Below, one piece after another: positions 32,530 to 43,151 of a stretch of DNA of 64,000 bases. Position numbers and translations under genes: made by a program. Positions within the stretch are counted from its first letter, which is position 1. Every line of letters begins with the position of its first letter. The DNA comes from Euglena gracilis (taxonomy: Eukaryota > Euglenida > Euglenophyceae > Euglenales): NCBI GenBank assembly GCA_039621445.1, contig CP154956.1, forward strand, positions 4,648,170 to 4,712,169, written 5' to 3'. Under the pieces are notes generated by a model, which did no database searches, was not told the DNA's origin, and saw nothing but the letters and a program-made list of their open reading frames with translations.

Positions 32530-34053
32530 CTAACTTAGAGTTAAAGATATTTCTTCATGTTTGTTTGGTAAAGATATATCAAGATCTTTTATTTTTTCAT
32601 TTAAGTATCTAAATATTCTGATATATAATTGTAATTTATAAAACCAATAACATTTATTATTTCCTTTTGATATTACTCTTTTTTTAATAATAAATGTTTT
32701 AAAAAATTCTATAAATCTTTTCAACTGAAATAATAATTCACATCCATATAATGAAAGAGTAATATTTGGATTATTAATACGATCATTGTAATAATTTAAT
32801 ATATAAATAGAATAACTATAAATCACATATAATATCACTTCATATTTAGTTTCATCTATTGTTTTTCTATCTAATAATGTTGATTCAGGAAATTTATTAT
32901 ATGAAGAAGTATTAAAACCACTTTTTCTTTTAATATATAAAAAATCATTATCATAATTAAATACTGGTTGTTCTGTTGGCATAGTTGATATTCCGTGTGA
33001 TATTAAACGTCTTACGCCAACATAGATATCATTAACTTCATTGTTTTCAAGTATTCTATCACCAGTATAATATTTCATACAATCAATAGCAAAACAAGCA
33101 TCATAATAATTACCAATAAGTTTCGGTAAATATACATTATTTTCAATATTTAAAAGTTGTTCATATAGTTTTTTTACATTTTTATCTTCTATTTCTTCTA
33201 ATATTGATTTTTTATAAGTTAAATAGTATGTTATATAATTTTTTACAAAATCTTCTTTAATTTCATCAGATATTATGTAAAACAATAAACTTTCTGCTCT
33301 TAATATTTCAAGATCTGAACCAAACAACAGTTTAGAAAATATAAAATAATAAATATATTGATTTCTTCTGAAAAACTTAACTTCTGTAAGTTTCAATGTC
33401 TTTAATTTTTCATATAAAACTTCACCATAATTTAATATTTCTTGGAATTCATCAGTTTCAAACATTGATAACATTATATCTGAAATATAAAGTGCATCTT
33501 CTAAAGTCAAATAAATATTAAAAGTAGATCTACTTTCAAAAAAAAGTAAATAATATTCATATATCATCACATCCAATGCATATAAAAACAATACTTCAGA
33601 TATTTTACCAATTCTTTCATCTATATTTTTCAAATATTGTTTTATTTCTTCTTGTTTATTTTCTCTTAAGTATTCTTTTAAATCTCCTATCATTAAAATT
33701 AATTCTTGACTCATACTTTTATTTTTATATATGTTTTCTTCTATTTTCATAGTTAACTTAGATAAATTTAACAATAGTTCATCTGATTCTTTTACACCTT
33801 TATTTGTTGGTTGTTCAAACCATCTAACATCTTCATCTATGTTATTTTCATTATGTGGATTAACATAAAGTTTTTGTGGTAATAATTCATCATAATTAGC
33901 ATATAAATTAAATGGAAAATTATTTCCTTCATAAGATTCATAACGAAGTGCTATTTCACTACTTCCAGTAAATAGTATATCATAATTATATATAAAACAT
34001 ATTATTAGTATAGATAACATAAAGATTATGAAACAATTTATATTAAAATTCAT
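32530..34053 (-). CDS. Membrane-anchored unknown protein, copy B
   Basis: 507 residues, intact. The N-terminal hydrophobic segment (residues 3-27, CFIIFMLSILIICFIYNY) is followed by DILFTGS. It matches copy A at both ends and around FIFSKLLFGSDLEILRAESL (residues about 260-280) and CYWFYKLQLYIRIF near the C-terminus. Most of the chain is helical with many Glu and Lys. The pair suggests duplication with divergence; no enzymatic motif. Likely a type II or N-anchored membrane protein (inference). Confidence 0.72.
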   Translation of the reverse strand: MNFNINCFIIFMLSILIICFIYNYDILFTGSSEIALRYESYEGNNFPFNLYANYDELLPQKLYVNPHNENNIDEDVRWFEQPTNKGVKESDELLLNLSKLTMKIEENIYKNKSMSQELILMIGDLKEYLRENKQEEIKQYLKNIDERIGKISEVLFLYALDVMIYEYYLLFFESRSTFNIYLTLEDALYISDIMLSMFETDEFQEILNYGEVLYEKLKTLKLTEVKFFRRNQYIYYFIFSKLLFGSDLEILRAESLLFYIISDEIKEDFVKNYITYYLTYKKSILEEIEDKNVKKLYEQLLNIENNVYLPKLIGNYYDACFAIDCMKYYTGDRILENNEVNDIYVGVRRLISHGISTMPTEQPVFNYDNDFLYIKRKSGFNTSSYNKFPESTLLDRKTIDETKYEVILYVIYSYSIYILNYYNDRINNPNITLSLYGCELLFQLKRFIEFFKTFIIKKRVISKGNNKCYWFYKLQLYIRIFRYLNEKIKDLDISLPNKHEEISLTLS

Positions 34054-34094
34054 TTTATCTTATTATATAAATATATTTATAAAAATAAAATAAA

Positions 34095-34102
34095 AAAATT
34101 GA
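34095..34102 (+). promoter_or_regulatory. AAAATTGA motif with extended leader
   Basis: Exact motif followed by TTTTTTATATAGTATAGG and TACACTAAAAGG, 56 bases before the ATG at 34158. The same leader layout precedes the gene at 21846, and CACTAAAAGG recurs in the RNA candidate at 37144. Confidence 0.7.
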
Positions 34103-34157
34103 TTTTTTATATAGTATAGGTACACTAAAAGGGTTGGTCGCTACATTTGCAGAAAAA

Positions 34158-37096
34158 ATGAGCCAAACCTACTGGACCCACCAGGTTGATCTTGGTGACG
34201 ATGTCGTTGAGATGCCTGAAGAAGGAAAAGAAGAACCCTAGCTCACTTTCTCGATAATAAACATCCTGGTGCAGATCCAGGTATTAAGCAAAAATTAGAA
34301 ACGTATATTGATAATATCGTTGTTTCTGATGATCCTATGGTATATAAAACAGATGCAGAAAATATTTTCTCTGAAATCATAAGAAAAATATTAGATTTCT
34401 TAGAAAAATTTAATGATGATAAATTTTATAAACTATTTGAAAAATTAGATGATCAATATGGAAAATTTGTAAAATGTAATAAATATGCCAATTCTATAAA
34501 AAATAGTTACATTAATAATTATTATTTATCAGATTTTGATCTAAGTAATGATAATATTATGAAACATGATTTAGTAGTAAACAATCAATCAAGTGTATCA
34601 TATTATACATCAAATAGTATAAATGTATCAAATATATTACATTCAAATAACTATACTGAATTATTTATTGGAATATTAGATGCAATGATGTTAAATAGAT
34701 CTCAATATACATATGATATTAATAACAATATAGTTAATTTATATGAAAAATATAATGCATCTACTGAATTGGGTATTGCACTTTCCAATATTGATATTAA
34801 AATTAATAATATTTCATACAATGTAGGAATAAATTATTTTATTAAGTTATATTCCAATTTTATAGATTCTAATATTATTACATTTTACCAAACTGATTAT
34901 AAAGATTTAATATAATTATATAATATATTTATGTATAATCAAAGTATTGATTTAGAAGATAATATTAACTTTAGTGGATTATTTATATTGAATGATGATA
35001 TATCTGAAAAAGATGTGAGAAAAATAATAAACTATATGTTTTTCATTATATATGGATTACATACTATTGATGATGATGGAAATATAAATCTTGCAAAAGA
35101 TATATTTAGAAAATATGTAAAAGATGATAATGATCCATTAATTAAAGAAGTATTATTTCATTGTGAATTCTTGATTAATAACAATATATTAAATGATAAT
35201 TTTGTAGGTTTATTCAATGCACAAAATGGTGAAATACCTGAAAAAATAAATATAAAAGGAAATTTAGTTAATCATAAGTTAAATGGATATACTAATCTCA
35301 AATATAACATAGAAAATATAAATTTCGTTAATATATATACAAATGAAGAAGGTTTAGAAAATTGTACAACATTACAATTATTTATTTCATCTGCTTATGC
35401 TGCAATAAAAATGGTAAATAAAACATATATTGATAATTTTATTAAGATACAAAAGGAAGAAAAATTAAAGATATCATTATTATATCCAGATAATAGATAT
35501 ATATCCAATGTTTATAAACTATTATATCTATTTGCTAATAAACAAAATATATTTAATAAAATAGTTTCATATAACATTGTACCAGATATTTATAATTTAG
35601 GTAAAAATATAACAAATATAGATACAGTTGTACCTAGTATGAAAATAACTACTGCACAAAATAAACTAATTAAATTTAGAATGTCACAAGATAAATTATT
35701 CTATATAGATAATTCACTTAGAAGTATTGTTTATAAATCTCAATATGGTATAAGAAAATTAATTGAATTAGAAAAACTACAATTCAAAGAAGATTTACCA
35801 TACGTTGAAAGTCACTTAAAAGAATTTAACGAAATAGTTATTTCATCCAGTAAGATTAATGAAAAAGAATATGAAAAATTTATACAACGTATTATATCGG
35901 CGTTTAAATACATCACAAATATACATTCATTTAAAAGTTATATTCAATCTGATATTGAATATATTATAGATGATCATATATTTAGTACATATGAAATCGA
36001 TATTCCCAATATAGATAAGGTAAATGTATATTATAAAGTACGTGATAGTACAATACCTGTAAATAAAAAATTACAAGCGTATGCTTACAATGAAAGAAAT
36101 AATATATCAAATATAATTGCATCTATTGAAAACCAATATCAAAATGATGAAATAATTAAAATTATAGAATGTTTAACAACAGAAGAAGAAGGTCAGAAAA
36201 AATATACCAGGTTAGCAGAATGTATTAATAATATTATTGATCTTAATGTTGTACCAATTAATCTAAACGTACTTATGAATGAAATACCTCTTGTAAACTT
36301 ATATAATTATGATTATACATTTGAAATGATTGTTTCAAATTTGTATGGAAGAGATCATAAAAAATATAAAGATAAAGAAAAAGTATTGGATAATATTAAA
36401 TCACCACAGGATGCATTTATTGCATTATTATATCATCCATATTTAGATTTATTGAAAAAGTTTAACGATAATGAATTTGCAGCAGCTTATCATGAAATGT
36501 TACAGTTACCTACAAACAATAAAATTAATGAAATAGATGAATATATTAGTTGTATTATGAGAGGTGATGTATCTTTAGGTTTAAGTAGACCAAAATTCTT
36601 ATCTGATCAAATTTATAATAAAATATTATTACAAAACATTTACCCATCAGGTAGTACTATTAGTGAATCAGGTGTATCTGCTTCTGTAGCACAATGGAAA
36701 GGACAATATATATCTAGACCATTAAATAGGTTTGGAGAACTTATTAATGAAACAGATAAAATATGGTTAACTTATCCATATATTGACAAAAGCAATCAAT
36801 TAATTGTTAGAGAAGTACCATTTGCTCATAACGATCTCAAGATACTGGAAAACATTGGAAGAATGAGATTTGATACAAACATTATACGTAATCTATTGTT
36901 AATAGTTAACGTATTCCGTATTACAAGATTGAAGCTAAACAGAGAGTTAACATATTCTAGAAATGTAGTGGTTAATTCACATTTCTCTGTAAATGCTAAT
37001 GTAACAGAATATGGAAATGACCCATTTAATCCTAATGAATTCTATACATCTAAATCATATACAGGGGAAAATAGATTTGACGAACAAGATAGGTAA
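34158..37096 (+). CDS. Probable virion core protein, interrupted twice
   Basis: Three pieces appear to form one gene of about 979 codons. A 27-codon opening frame (MSQTYWTHQVDLGDDVVEM) with balanced base composition ends at a TAG at 34239-34241. A second frame, open from about 34240 (FLDNKHPGADPGIKQKL), runs to a TAA at 34913-34915. The same frame reopens at once and continues 721 codons to 37096. The C-terminal 200 residues (VAQWKGQYISRPLNRFGEL, IRNLLLIVNVFRITRLKL, NRELTYSRN) resemble the conserved end of the major core protein of Mimivirus-type viruses; this recognition is from memory of the family and is tentative. The strong leader suits an abundant structural protein. Confidence 0.5.
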
Positions 37097-37098
37097 AA

Positions 37099-37106
37099 AA
37101 AATTGA
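37099..37106 (+). promoter_or_regulatory. AAAATTGA motif upstream of a non-coding region
   Basis: Exact motif in AAAAAAATTGAATTTATATA, three bases after the TAA of the preceding gene. No protein-coding frame follows. Downstream lies the structured RNA candidate at 37130-37345, so this may be its promoter. Confidence 0.6.
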
Positions 37107-37129
37107 ATTTATATATATAATAAATATAT

Positions 37130-37345
37130 ATAATTAAAGGTTTCACTAAAAGGTTCCTTAATTAAAAAAACCTATTGATACCTAGAAATGTCATACTTAT
37201 ATACAATCACCGTATCTGAAGAGAGGGTGACCCATATCTAAGTACAATACTTTTAAGTATTCCCAAAGGGTTATGGGTGCAGGACCGGTTGTTCTGCACC
37301 CAGGTAAATAAGTTTATACATATTCTTATTTACCGGTTTATACGA
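37130..37345 (+). ncRNA. Candidate structured non-coding RNA
   Basis: A 200-base stretch clearly richer in G and C than its surroundings, without an open frame. It has several perfect helices: AGGTT/AACCT (37151-37155 with 37169-37173), AATACTT/AAGTATT (37246-37252 with 37255-37261), GGGTGCAG/CTGCACCC (37275-37282 with 37294-37301) and GGTAAATAAG/CTTATTTACC (37303-37312 with 37325-37334). ACCCATA (37230-37236) can also pair with TATGGGT (37272-37278), in competition with the GGGTGCAG helix, so two folds are possible. A promoter motif lies just upstream. No known RNA family recognised. Confidence 0.5.
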
Positions 37346-37689
37346 TGCAAAAATTACAACTTATTTTTTTGTTATATTTAAGTGAAATAAAATATGTATT
37401 TATAATATACAATCTATCATTAATATAATATATACAAACTGTTGTTAATATGATATATACATTATTGATTATATGATATATACATAATCAATAATTGTCT
37501 TCATTGATAATATGATATATACATTATATGATATATACATTATGGGTTATATGATATATAACATAATCAATAATTGTCTTCATTAATAACATTATATTGT
37601 GCTTCATTGATAATAATGATATGAACATAATATATGATATTATGTAAACATAGTAAATAATATCATATACATATAATAGATAATATGAT
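37346..37689. other. Gene-free AT-rich stretch
   Basis: Low-complexity DNA with loose copies of GATATATACATTAT and TAATTGTCTTCATTGATAA. No gene. It grades into the repeat units starting near 37690. Confidence 0.65.
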
Positions 37690-38130
37690 ATGTATATCAT
37701 TTGTAATATGATATATGTATCATTGGTAATATGATATGCGCTCCATTGGTAATATGATATGCGCGTCATTGGTAATATGATATCGCGCTATTAGGTAATA
37801 TTATTATATTTATATTTCTAGAAATACATTAAAGAGTTATTATTATATTTTTTTACATACCTTTATCATATAACATAATAGATAATAATACATGATATTT
37901 CTTATAAGATAAATAAAAATATATTAATCACACGCGCGTCATTGGTAATATGATATCGCGCTATTAGGTAATATTATTATATTTATATTTCTAGAAATAC
38001 ATTAAAGAGTTATTATTATATTTTTTTACATACCTTTATCATATAACATAATAGATAATAATACATGATATTTCTTGTAAGATAAATAAAAATATATTAA
38101 TCACACGCGCACTATGGGTTATATAACATA
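37690..38130. repeat. Two-unit copy of the dispersed CTAGAAAT repeat family
   Basis: Two units of about 183 bp, nearly identical, in the same orientation as the arrays at 14440 and 27050. They have GCGCGTCATTGGTAATATGA, TTATATTTCTAGAAATACAT, TAAAGAGTTATTATTATATT and CACACGCGC. The segment 38130-38385 continues as irregular CATTGGTAATATG steps. Confidence 0.9.
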
Positions 38131-38385
38131 CGCATGGGTTATATAACATATGCGTATGTTATATACATGCACGTCATTGGTGGTATGTTATGCGCGACAT
38201 TGGTTATATGTTATGTAAACCATTGGTAATATATTATGCTTATCATTGGTAATATGTTATATACACACTATTGGTAATATGTTATGTATATCATTGGTAA
38301 TATGATATATACATATTTATAATATACATACTATTGACTATATATCATACATATAATTGGTAATATTATATGCATATTATTATTT

Positions 38386-38560
38386 ATTTTCTAGAAATAT
38401 ATATGACCAATCATTATATAACACAAAAAATAATATCTTCGATATGTAAGTAAATAAATCATATTTTATTTACTAGAAATATATATGACCAATCATTATA
38501 TAACACAAAAAATAATATCTTTGATATATAGTAAATAAAACATATTTTATTTACTATACA
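38386..38560. repeat. Short tandem duplication containing CTAGAAATATATATGACC
   Basis: Two copies of about 78 bp, each with TTTACTAGAAATATATATGA (first copy TTTTCTAG), CCAATCATTATATAACACAA and AAAATAATATCT. They are a diverged side branch of the dispersed repeat family. They lie between that family and the end of the RNA polymerase gene, and contain no gene. Confidence 0.8.
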
Positions 38561-38671
38561 TTCTTACTTAATAATTATGTTTTGTATATAATGTCTTTTA
38601 TATCAAAACAATATTTTTAAAGATTATAAATGTAAAAATAAGTTGTTTTATATTCAGGTATATATATTAGT

Positions 38672-41600
38672 TTATGCTTCAAATTCACGTGGAGTAATAC
38701 CAAACCTTAAACTAATGTTACTAGCTGCTAATTCTTCTCTAAACAATATAGCAGATTTGGTTGAATCAATTGGTACTATATCAGCTTGTTCATTACAGTT
38801 TATACATTTATATATATTTTTATATTGATTACATACAACAAAGTTACCACAATTTCTACAAATATGAGCTATTTTACCATCTGAATCAATTGATAGTTTT
38901 TCATACATATTTAACATTGAACCATGACTAGCCAATGCCCATGATTCCATTTCTCCTATTCTTAATCCTCCTTGTACATGTTTACCACCTAAAGGTTGTC
39001 CAGTTATGGCATCAGTATGACCAGACCCAGATACAACTTGTTCATCATCTAATACGAATTTTTGTATTCTTTGTTCATAATTTGGTCCTATAAATATAGC
39101 TGAATCGAAATATTCACCAGTTTGACCATTATACATACATTCTAATCCATTATATCTATAACCTAATAATAACATTTCTTCTATAATTTTTTGATGATCT
39201 ATGGGTAAGAATGATGTACCGTCAGTTAATAATCCTTTTTTAGAATATATTTTACCAACTGTTGTTTTGATTAGTTGACCAATTGTCATACGACTTGGAA
39301 ATGAATGAGGGTTAATTATTATATCAGGTGTTATACCAGATTCTGTAAATGGCATATCACTTTGTTGTAACATATTAGCTACAATACTCTTATTACCACA
39401 TCTACTTGATAGTTTATCACCAATACGTAATGGTCTTTCATATCGTAATTTTATCAATCCAAATTTTTCATCATTATTATATCCAGTTGGTTTTATTATT
39501 TCTTCTACAATTGCTGGTTCATTTAATTTATATATTATACTACGATCTATATCTTGATCATTAATCTTTGCAATTCTTCCAACTAATACATCTCCATATC
39601 TTACAATAGATCCAACCTTAATAAAACCATCAACTAATTTTTCATAACTAGCATTAGGTTTAATATTTTTTGTATTATTAATAATAGGTGTTCCAAATCT
39701 TTCATCGTGTTTTAGTTCAACCAATTCATATCGAAAGAATGATCCATTAAATAATCCTCTATCAACGCTAGCTTGTGATACGATAGCTGAATCTTCTTGA
39801 TTATCACCGCCATAACTGGCATATGCAATAATTACATTAGAACCATTTGATAATATAGTGTTTGAACTATTACCAGGAATAAGATTATGTATAAATGTCT
39901 TAACAAGTGGTATTTCATTATAGAATTGAAAGAATCTATTTTTATCTGTTCTATATGGAAAATTTAATGCATACCATCCACCACATTGTCTAGCATGGTT
40001 AGTAGAATGTGTAATTCTAGCTGGTTGTGTATGATTGCCATATGGCGACATTAATGCAGCTAATCCTAATATAGCTTGTTCAACATCACAATGTGTATAT
40101 TGCATTGTTACATTATTTTTATTCTTAAATAATTCAGATATAGATTCAGCAATAAGACAGTTTTCTTGTTCTTCTGGAGCTATATATTCAACTATTCCTT
40201 CATTAATAAGATCATTAAATGTTATTTCTTTATTTTGTAGTTTTCTAACATGTTCTTTTGTAAATCTTATATTTTGTACAAATTGTATTCTTTTTGCACC
40301 TGGTACTTTATTATGAACATTATGTAATGCTTTATCATATTCTTTAATATTTGAATCGACAATAAATAAAGGTCTGATTAACCTTCCTACATCTAACCAG
40401 AATTCTATTTCATTTACAGATATATCCCAAAATATTGTAGCTTTAATATGTACTATTGATGATTGTCTTTCTTAATTGTCTATATTTATTTACTAACCCA
40501 TATGCATTATCAGTACAACCAATCCAATCACCATTAATGAAAACTCTTGCATATTTTTTATTAAGTATATCTTTATTATCAATTTCATCAATATTAATAA
40601 CATCTAATTTTAATATACTTTTAAGGTGAGCTATATCTATAGCAGTGCAAACACTAGCTGTAATTGCTAATTGTTTACGCATACCTACTTTTTCACCTGA
40701 ATCAGCACTTTGAGCAATACATATATAACCTGTATATGTAGAATGTACTCGTCTCATTAAATCTGCTCTTTCTGTTTGTTTAGAAGAGTTACCTGTATTT
40801 TGTGCTACTACAGTTCTTAATGCACTTAATGTATTTAACATATTTTTCCTTTCCAATATTTGACTACTAACACGATTATTAGATATTTTTCTTTTTATAA
40901 CAATGGTTTTATTACCAGAAGTGATAGATTGTTCCATTGCTTTATTTAAATCTTGTTTAGAAAGTGCATTAAATGCGCTTCTTATAATATTACCTTGTGT
41001 ATCGTTTTTTAGTTCTTCCCATGTATGAGAGCTAAATATCTTTTTAAATTCTCTTATAATTGGACCAGTAACACTATTATTAACTTGAGTTTTAAATGCT
41101 TTTGCTAATGAAACACCGGCACCATGAACTCTTTTATTTTTATAACTATCTCTATCTATAGGTGATAAAACACCAAAATGTACTAATAACATCTTATGGA
41201 TTAATAATCCTATAAACTTTAATTTTTTAATACGAGAAGATGAAGTACTACCTATATGTGGTAGAATTGAGTTATCCAATGTTCTAAACACATCATTATT
41301 AATCTTTTGCAATTCTGCTTCTGATTTTTCTTGAGATAAAACAGTATTGAATCTTGGTATTTTATCTATTATTAGTTGTACTATTTTATCTTTTTCTATT
41401 TCATATATATATGCACTATTATCAGCTAAATGAAATGCTTCTTCTAATATTTTTAATATTTTTTCTGTGATAATTGATTTATCTTCTATATCAAATACAA
41501 TTGTATTAGTAATATCTATATCACTTGTCATATCAAACAATCTATATATTACATAAAATGGTATCTTAACTTTAACTAAAGTTGTAGCATTAATCTCTAT

Positions 41601-42371
41601 TGTAATTTGACCATTTTCAGTATATTGTATTGTTAACTGTGAACTATTTTCAAAAGCTCCTCCAGGTTGACTGAGAAACTTAGCCATTACATATACTTTA
41701 TATCCTAATTCTGTGTGAATATGGATTGAATTATATCTAATATTTTCAAGTAAATCAATAATATATTCACCTCTTTTTGCTATAAAATAACCACCCAAAT
41801 CATTTGGATCTTCATATATACTTTTTAATGCCTCTCTTGTTAAATTATTAGTGTTACATTTTATAGAACCAACCATAATTGGAAAATTACCTATTGAAAA
41901 TTCTTTTATATCTATTATAGTAGATTCTGATCTACCATCTTTAAAATTAGCCACTAACGTACATATTGCTTCCATTTTTATTTCACCAGAATATGGTAAA
42001 CCAGTTATTCTAGATTGATAAGGAGTTAAATATGTTTTACTATTATTAGATGTATCCATAAAGTTTGGATTAACTGGATTATTAATATTTACTTTATGAA
42101 ATTGTATTTCTAGATTAAATGAATTTATATCAGGTTTATCTGATATAAACTTTTTATCTATGTGAAATAGCTGACTCATAATATTATTAATACCATTGTT
42201 TAACAATTCGTTAAATCCTTCTAAGTTATGACCAATTAATCCATTTTGATCTATAAATGTTGTAATAAATGTTATCATATCATATTTTGTTAAATCATCA
42301 TTGTTAATATTTTCTATCTTTTCATATTCTTTTTGTTGAAATGATAACAGTCTGGAGGGTATATTTTCCAT
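38672..42371 (-). CDS. RPB2: DNA-directed RNA polymerase subunit 2 (Rpb2), one frame change near 40470
   Basis: Catalytic second-largest subunit of the viral RNA polymerase. The ATG at 42371 starts the first frame (642 residues, with the lobe/protrusion region), which closes at 40443. The other frame is open from about 40470 (FWDISVNEIEFWLDVGRLIRP and onwards) and continues the Rpb2 alignment to 38672. Diagnostic strings are GGDNQEDSAIVS, GDKLSSRCGNKSIVANM, MPFTESGITPDIIINPHSFPSRMTIGQL (split over about 28 residues) and a C-terminal zinc ribbon (CRNC...CINC). The total of about 1,230 residues is normal for Rpb2. The shift lies in the short run 40467-40473 with no gap or insertion, so an intein or intron is unlikely. 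TAAATTGAAT lies upstream. Confidence 0.95.
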
Positions 42372-42730
42372 CCCAAAAATACACCATATATATATTATAT
42401 ATAAATTCAATTTAAATATCTTATGATAAATACATAAATAATTATTTTAAATTAGAAATATAAATAATATGTATTATATAATTATAAAAAATTTATTAAT
42501 GTATATAAAACATTCATGTCGAGCAAATATAAGGAGTAATGAATAATCTTACATTGCAGGAGATAGTAAAGCAATGTTAAGATTCAAAATGTATATAAAG
42601 TTCAATCATGCTTCCTTGCAAATATTCTCTCTGTGTTCAACATATTTATGAATCACAAGTAATGATTTTTTTTTGAATAAATAAATATAATTTTATTTTT
42701 ATTTTTTGTTAAAATATATAGACAAACAAT
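42372..42730. other. Intergenic region with a strong hairpin
   Basis: 358 bases between the divergent Rpb2 and HU genes. The flanks are AT-rich promoter-like DNA. The middle (42515-42660) is less AT-rich, has no open frame and contains the stem at 42545-42584. It may hold a small RNA or be regulatory. Confidence 0.6.
42545..42584. ncRNA. Candidate hairpin RNA element
   Basis: AATCTTACATTGC at 42545-42557 pairs with GCAATGTTAAGATT at 42571-42584: a stem of 12-13 pairs with one bulge and a 13-base loop. It is unusual for the surrounding AT-rich spacer DNA because the stem is mixed-sequence. It could be a stand-alone RNA, a transcript-end hairpin of the kind used by mimiviruses, or a regulatory site. 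No family recognised. Confidence 0.4.
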
Positions 42731-43147
42731 ATGCCACCTTTAAAAAAAACTACTAGTAACTCTAGTTTTTCATCCAATACTGGTAGCAGTACTAGTAAAT
42801 CCACTGGTAACAAAACACCTAGAAAACAATCAAATAAAAAATCAAAACCTAAAAAGAAACTTACAAAAGATGCTATGGTAACAGCTATTAGTAAAGAAAC
42901 AGAATTAAGCAAATCACAAATTAATGTTGTATTTGAATCTTTAACAAATGTTGTAGAAAACGCACTTAAAAATGGTTATGTTGTTATTATTCCCAATTTA
43001 GTTAAAATAGAAGTATATAGAAAGGGACCGACACCAGAAAGAGATGGAAGGAACCCAGCTACTGGTGAAACTATGAAGATTAAAGCTAAACCTGCTAGAA
43101 ATGTTATTAAGGCTAGACCTGTATCTGGTCTGAAAAAAATATTGTAA
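42731..43147 (+). CDS. HU/IHF-type histone-like DNA-binding protein
   Basis: 138 residues. Residues 1-45 form a Ser/Thr/Lys-rich basic tail. Residues 45-138 are a complete HU fold: helical dimerisation part (KDAMVTAISKETELSKSQINVVFESL), then the beta-arm region with GRNPATGE at 106-113, the signature of bacterial HU proteins, and a terminal K/R-rich strand. HU proteins bend and compact DNA. Large DNA viruses of several families, including ASFV, carry one that packages or organises the genome. It is transcribed away from Rpb2. The N-terminal tail is longer than in bacterial HU and may act like a histone tail (inference). Confidence 0.95.
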   Translation: MPPLKKTTSNSSFSSNTGSSTSKSTGNKTPRKQSNKKSKPKKKLTKDAMVTAISKETELSKSQINVVFESLTNVVENALKNGYVVIIPNLVKIEVYRKGPTPERDGRNPATGETMKIKAKPARNVIKARPVSGLKKIL

Positions 43148-43151
43148 ATTA

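Noticed and set aside
40443-40480. Intein or intron splitting Rpb2
   Set aside because: The two coding parts abut with a one-base shift and nothing is inserted; the Rpb2 alignment continues directly.
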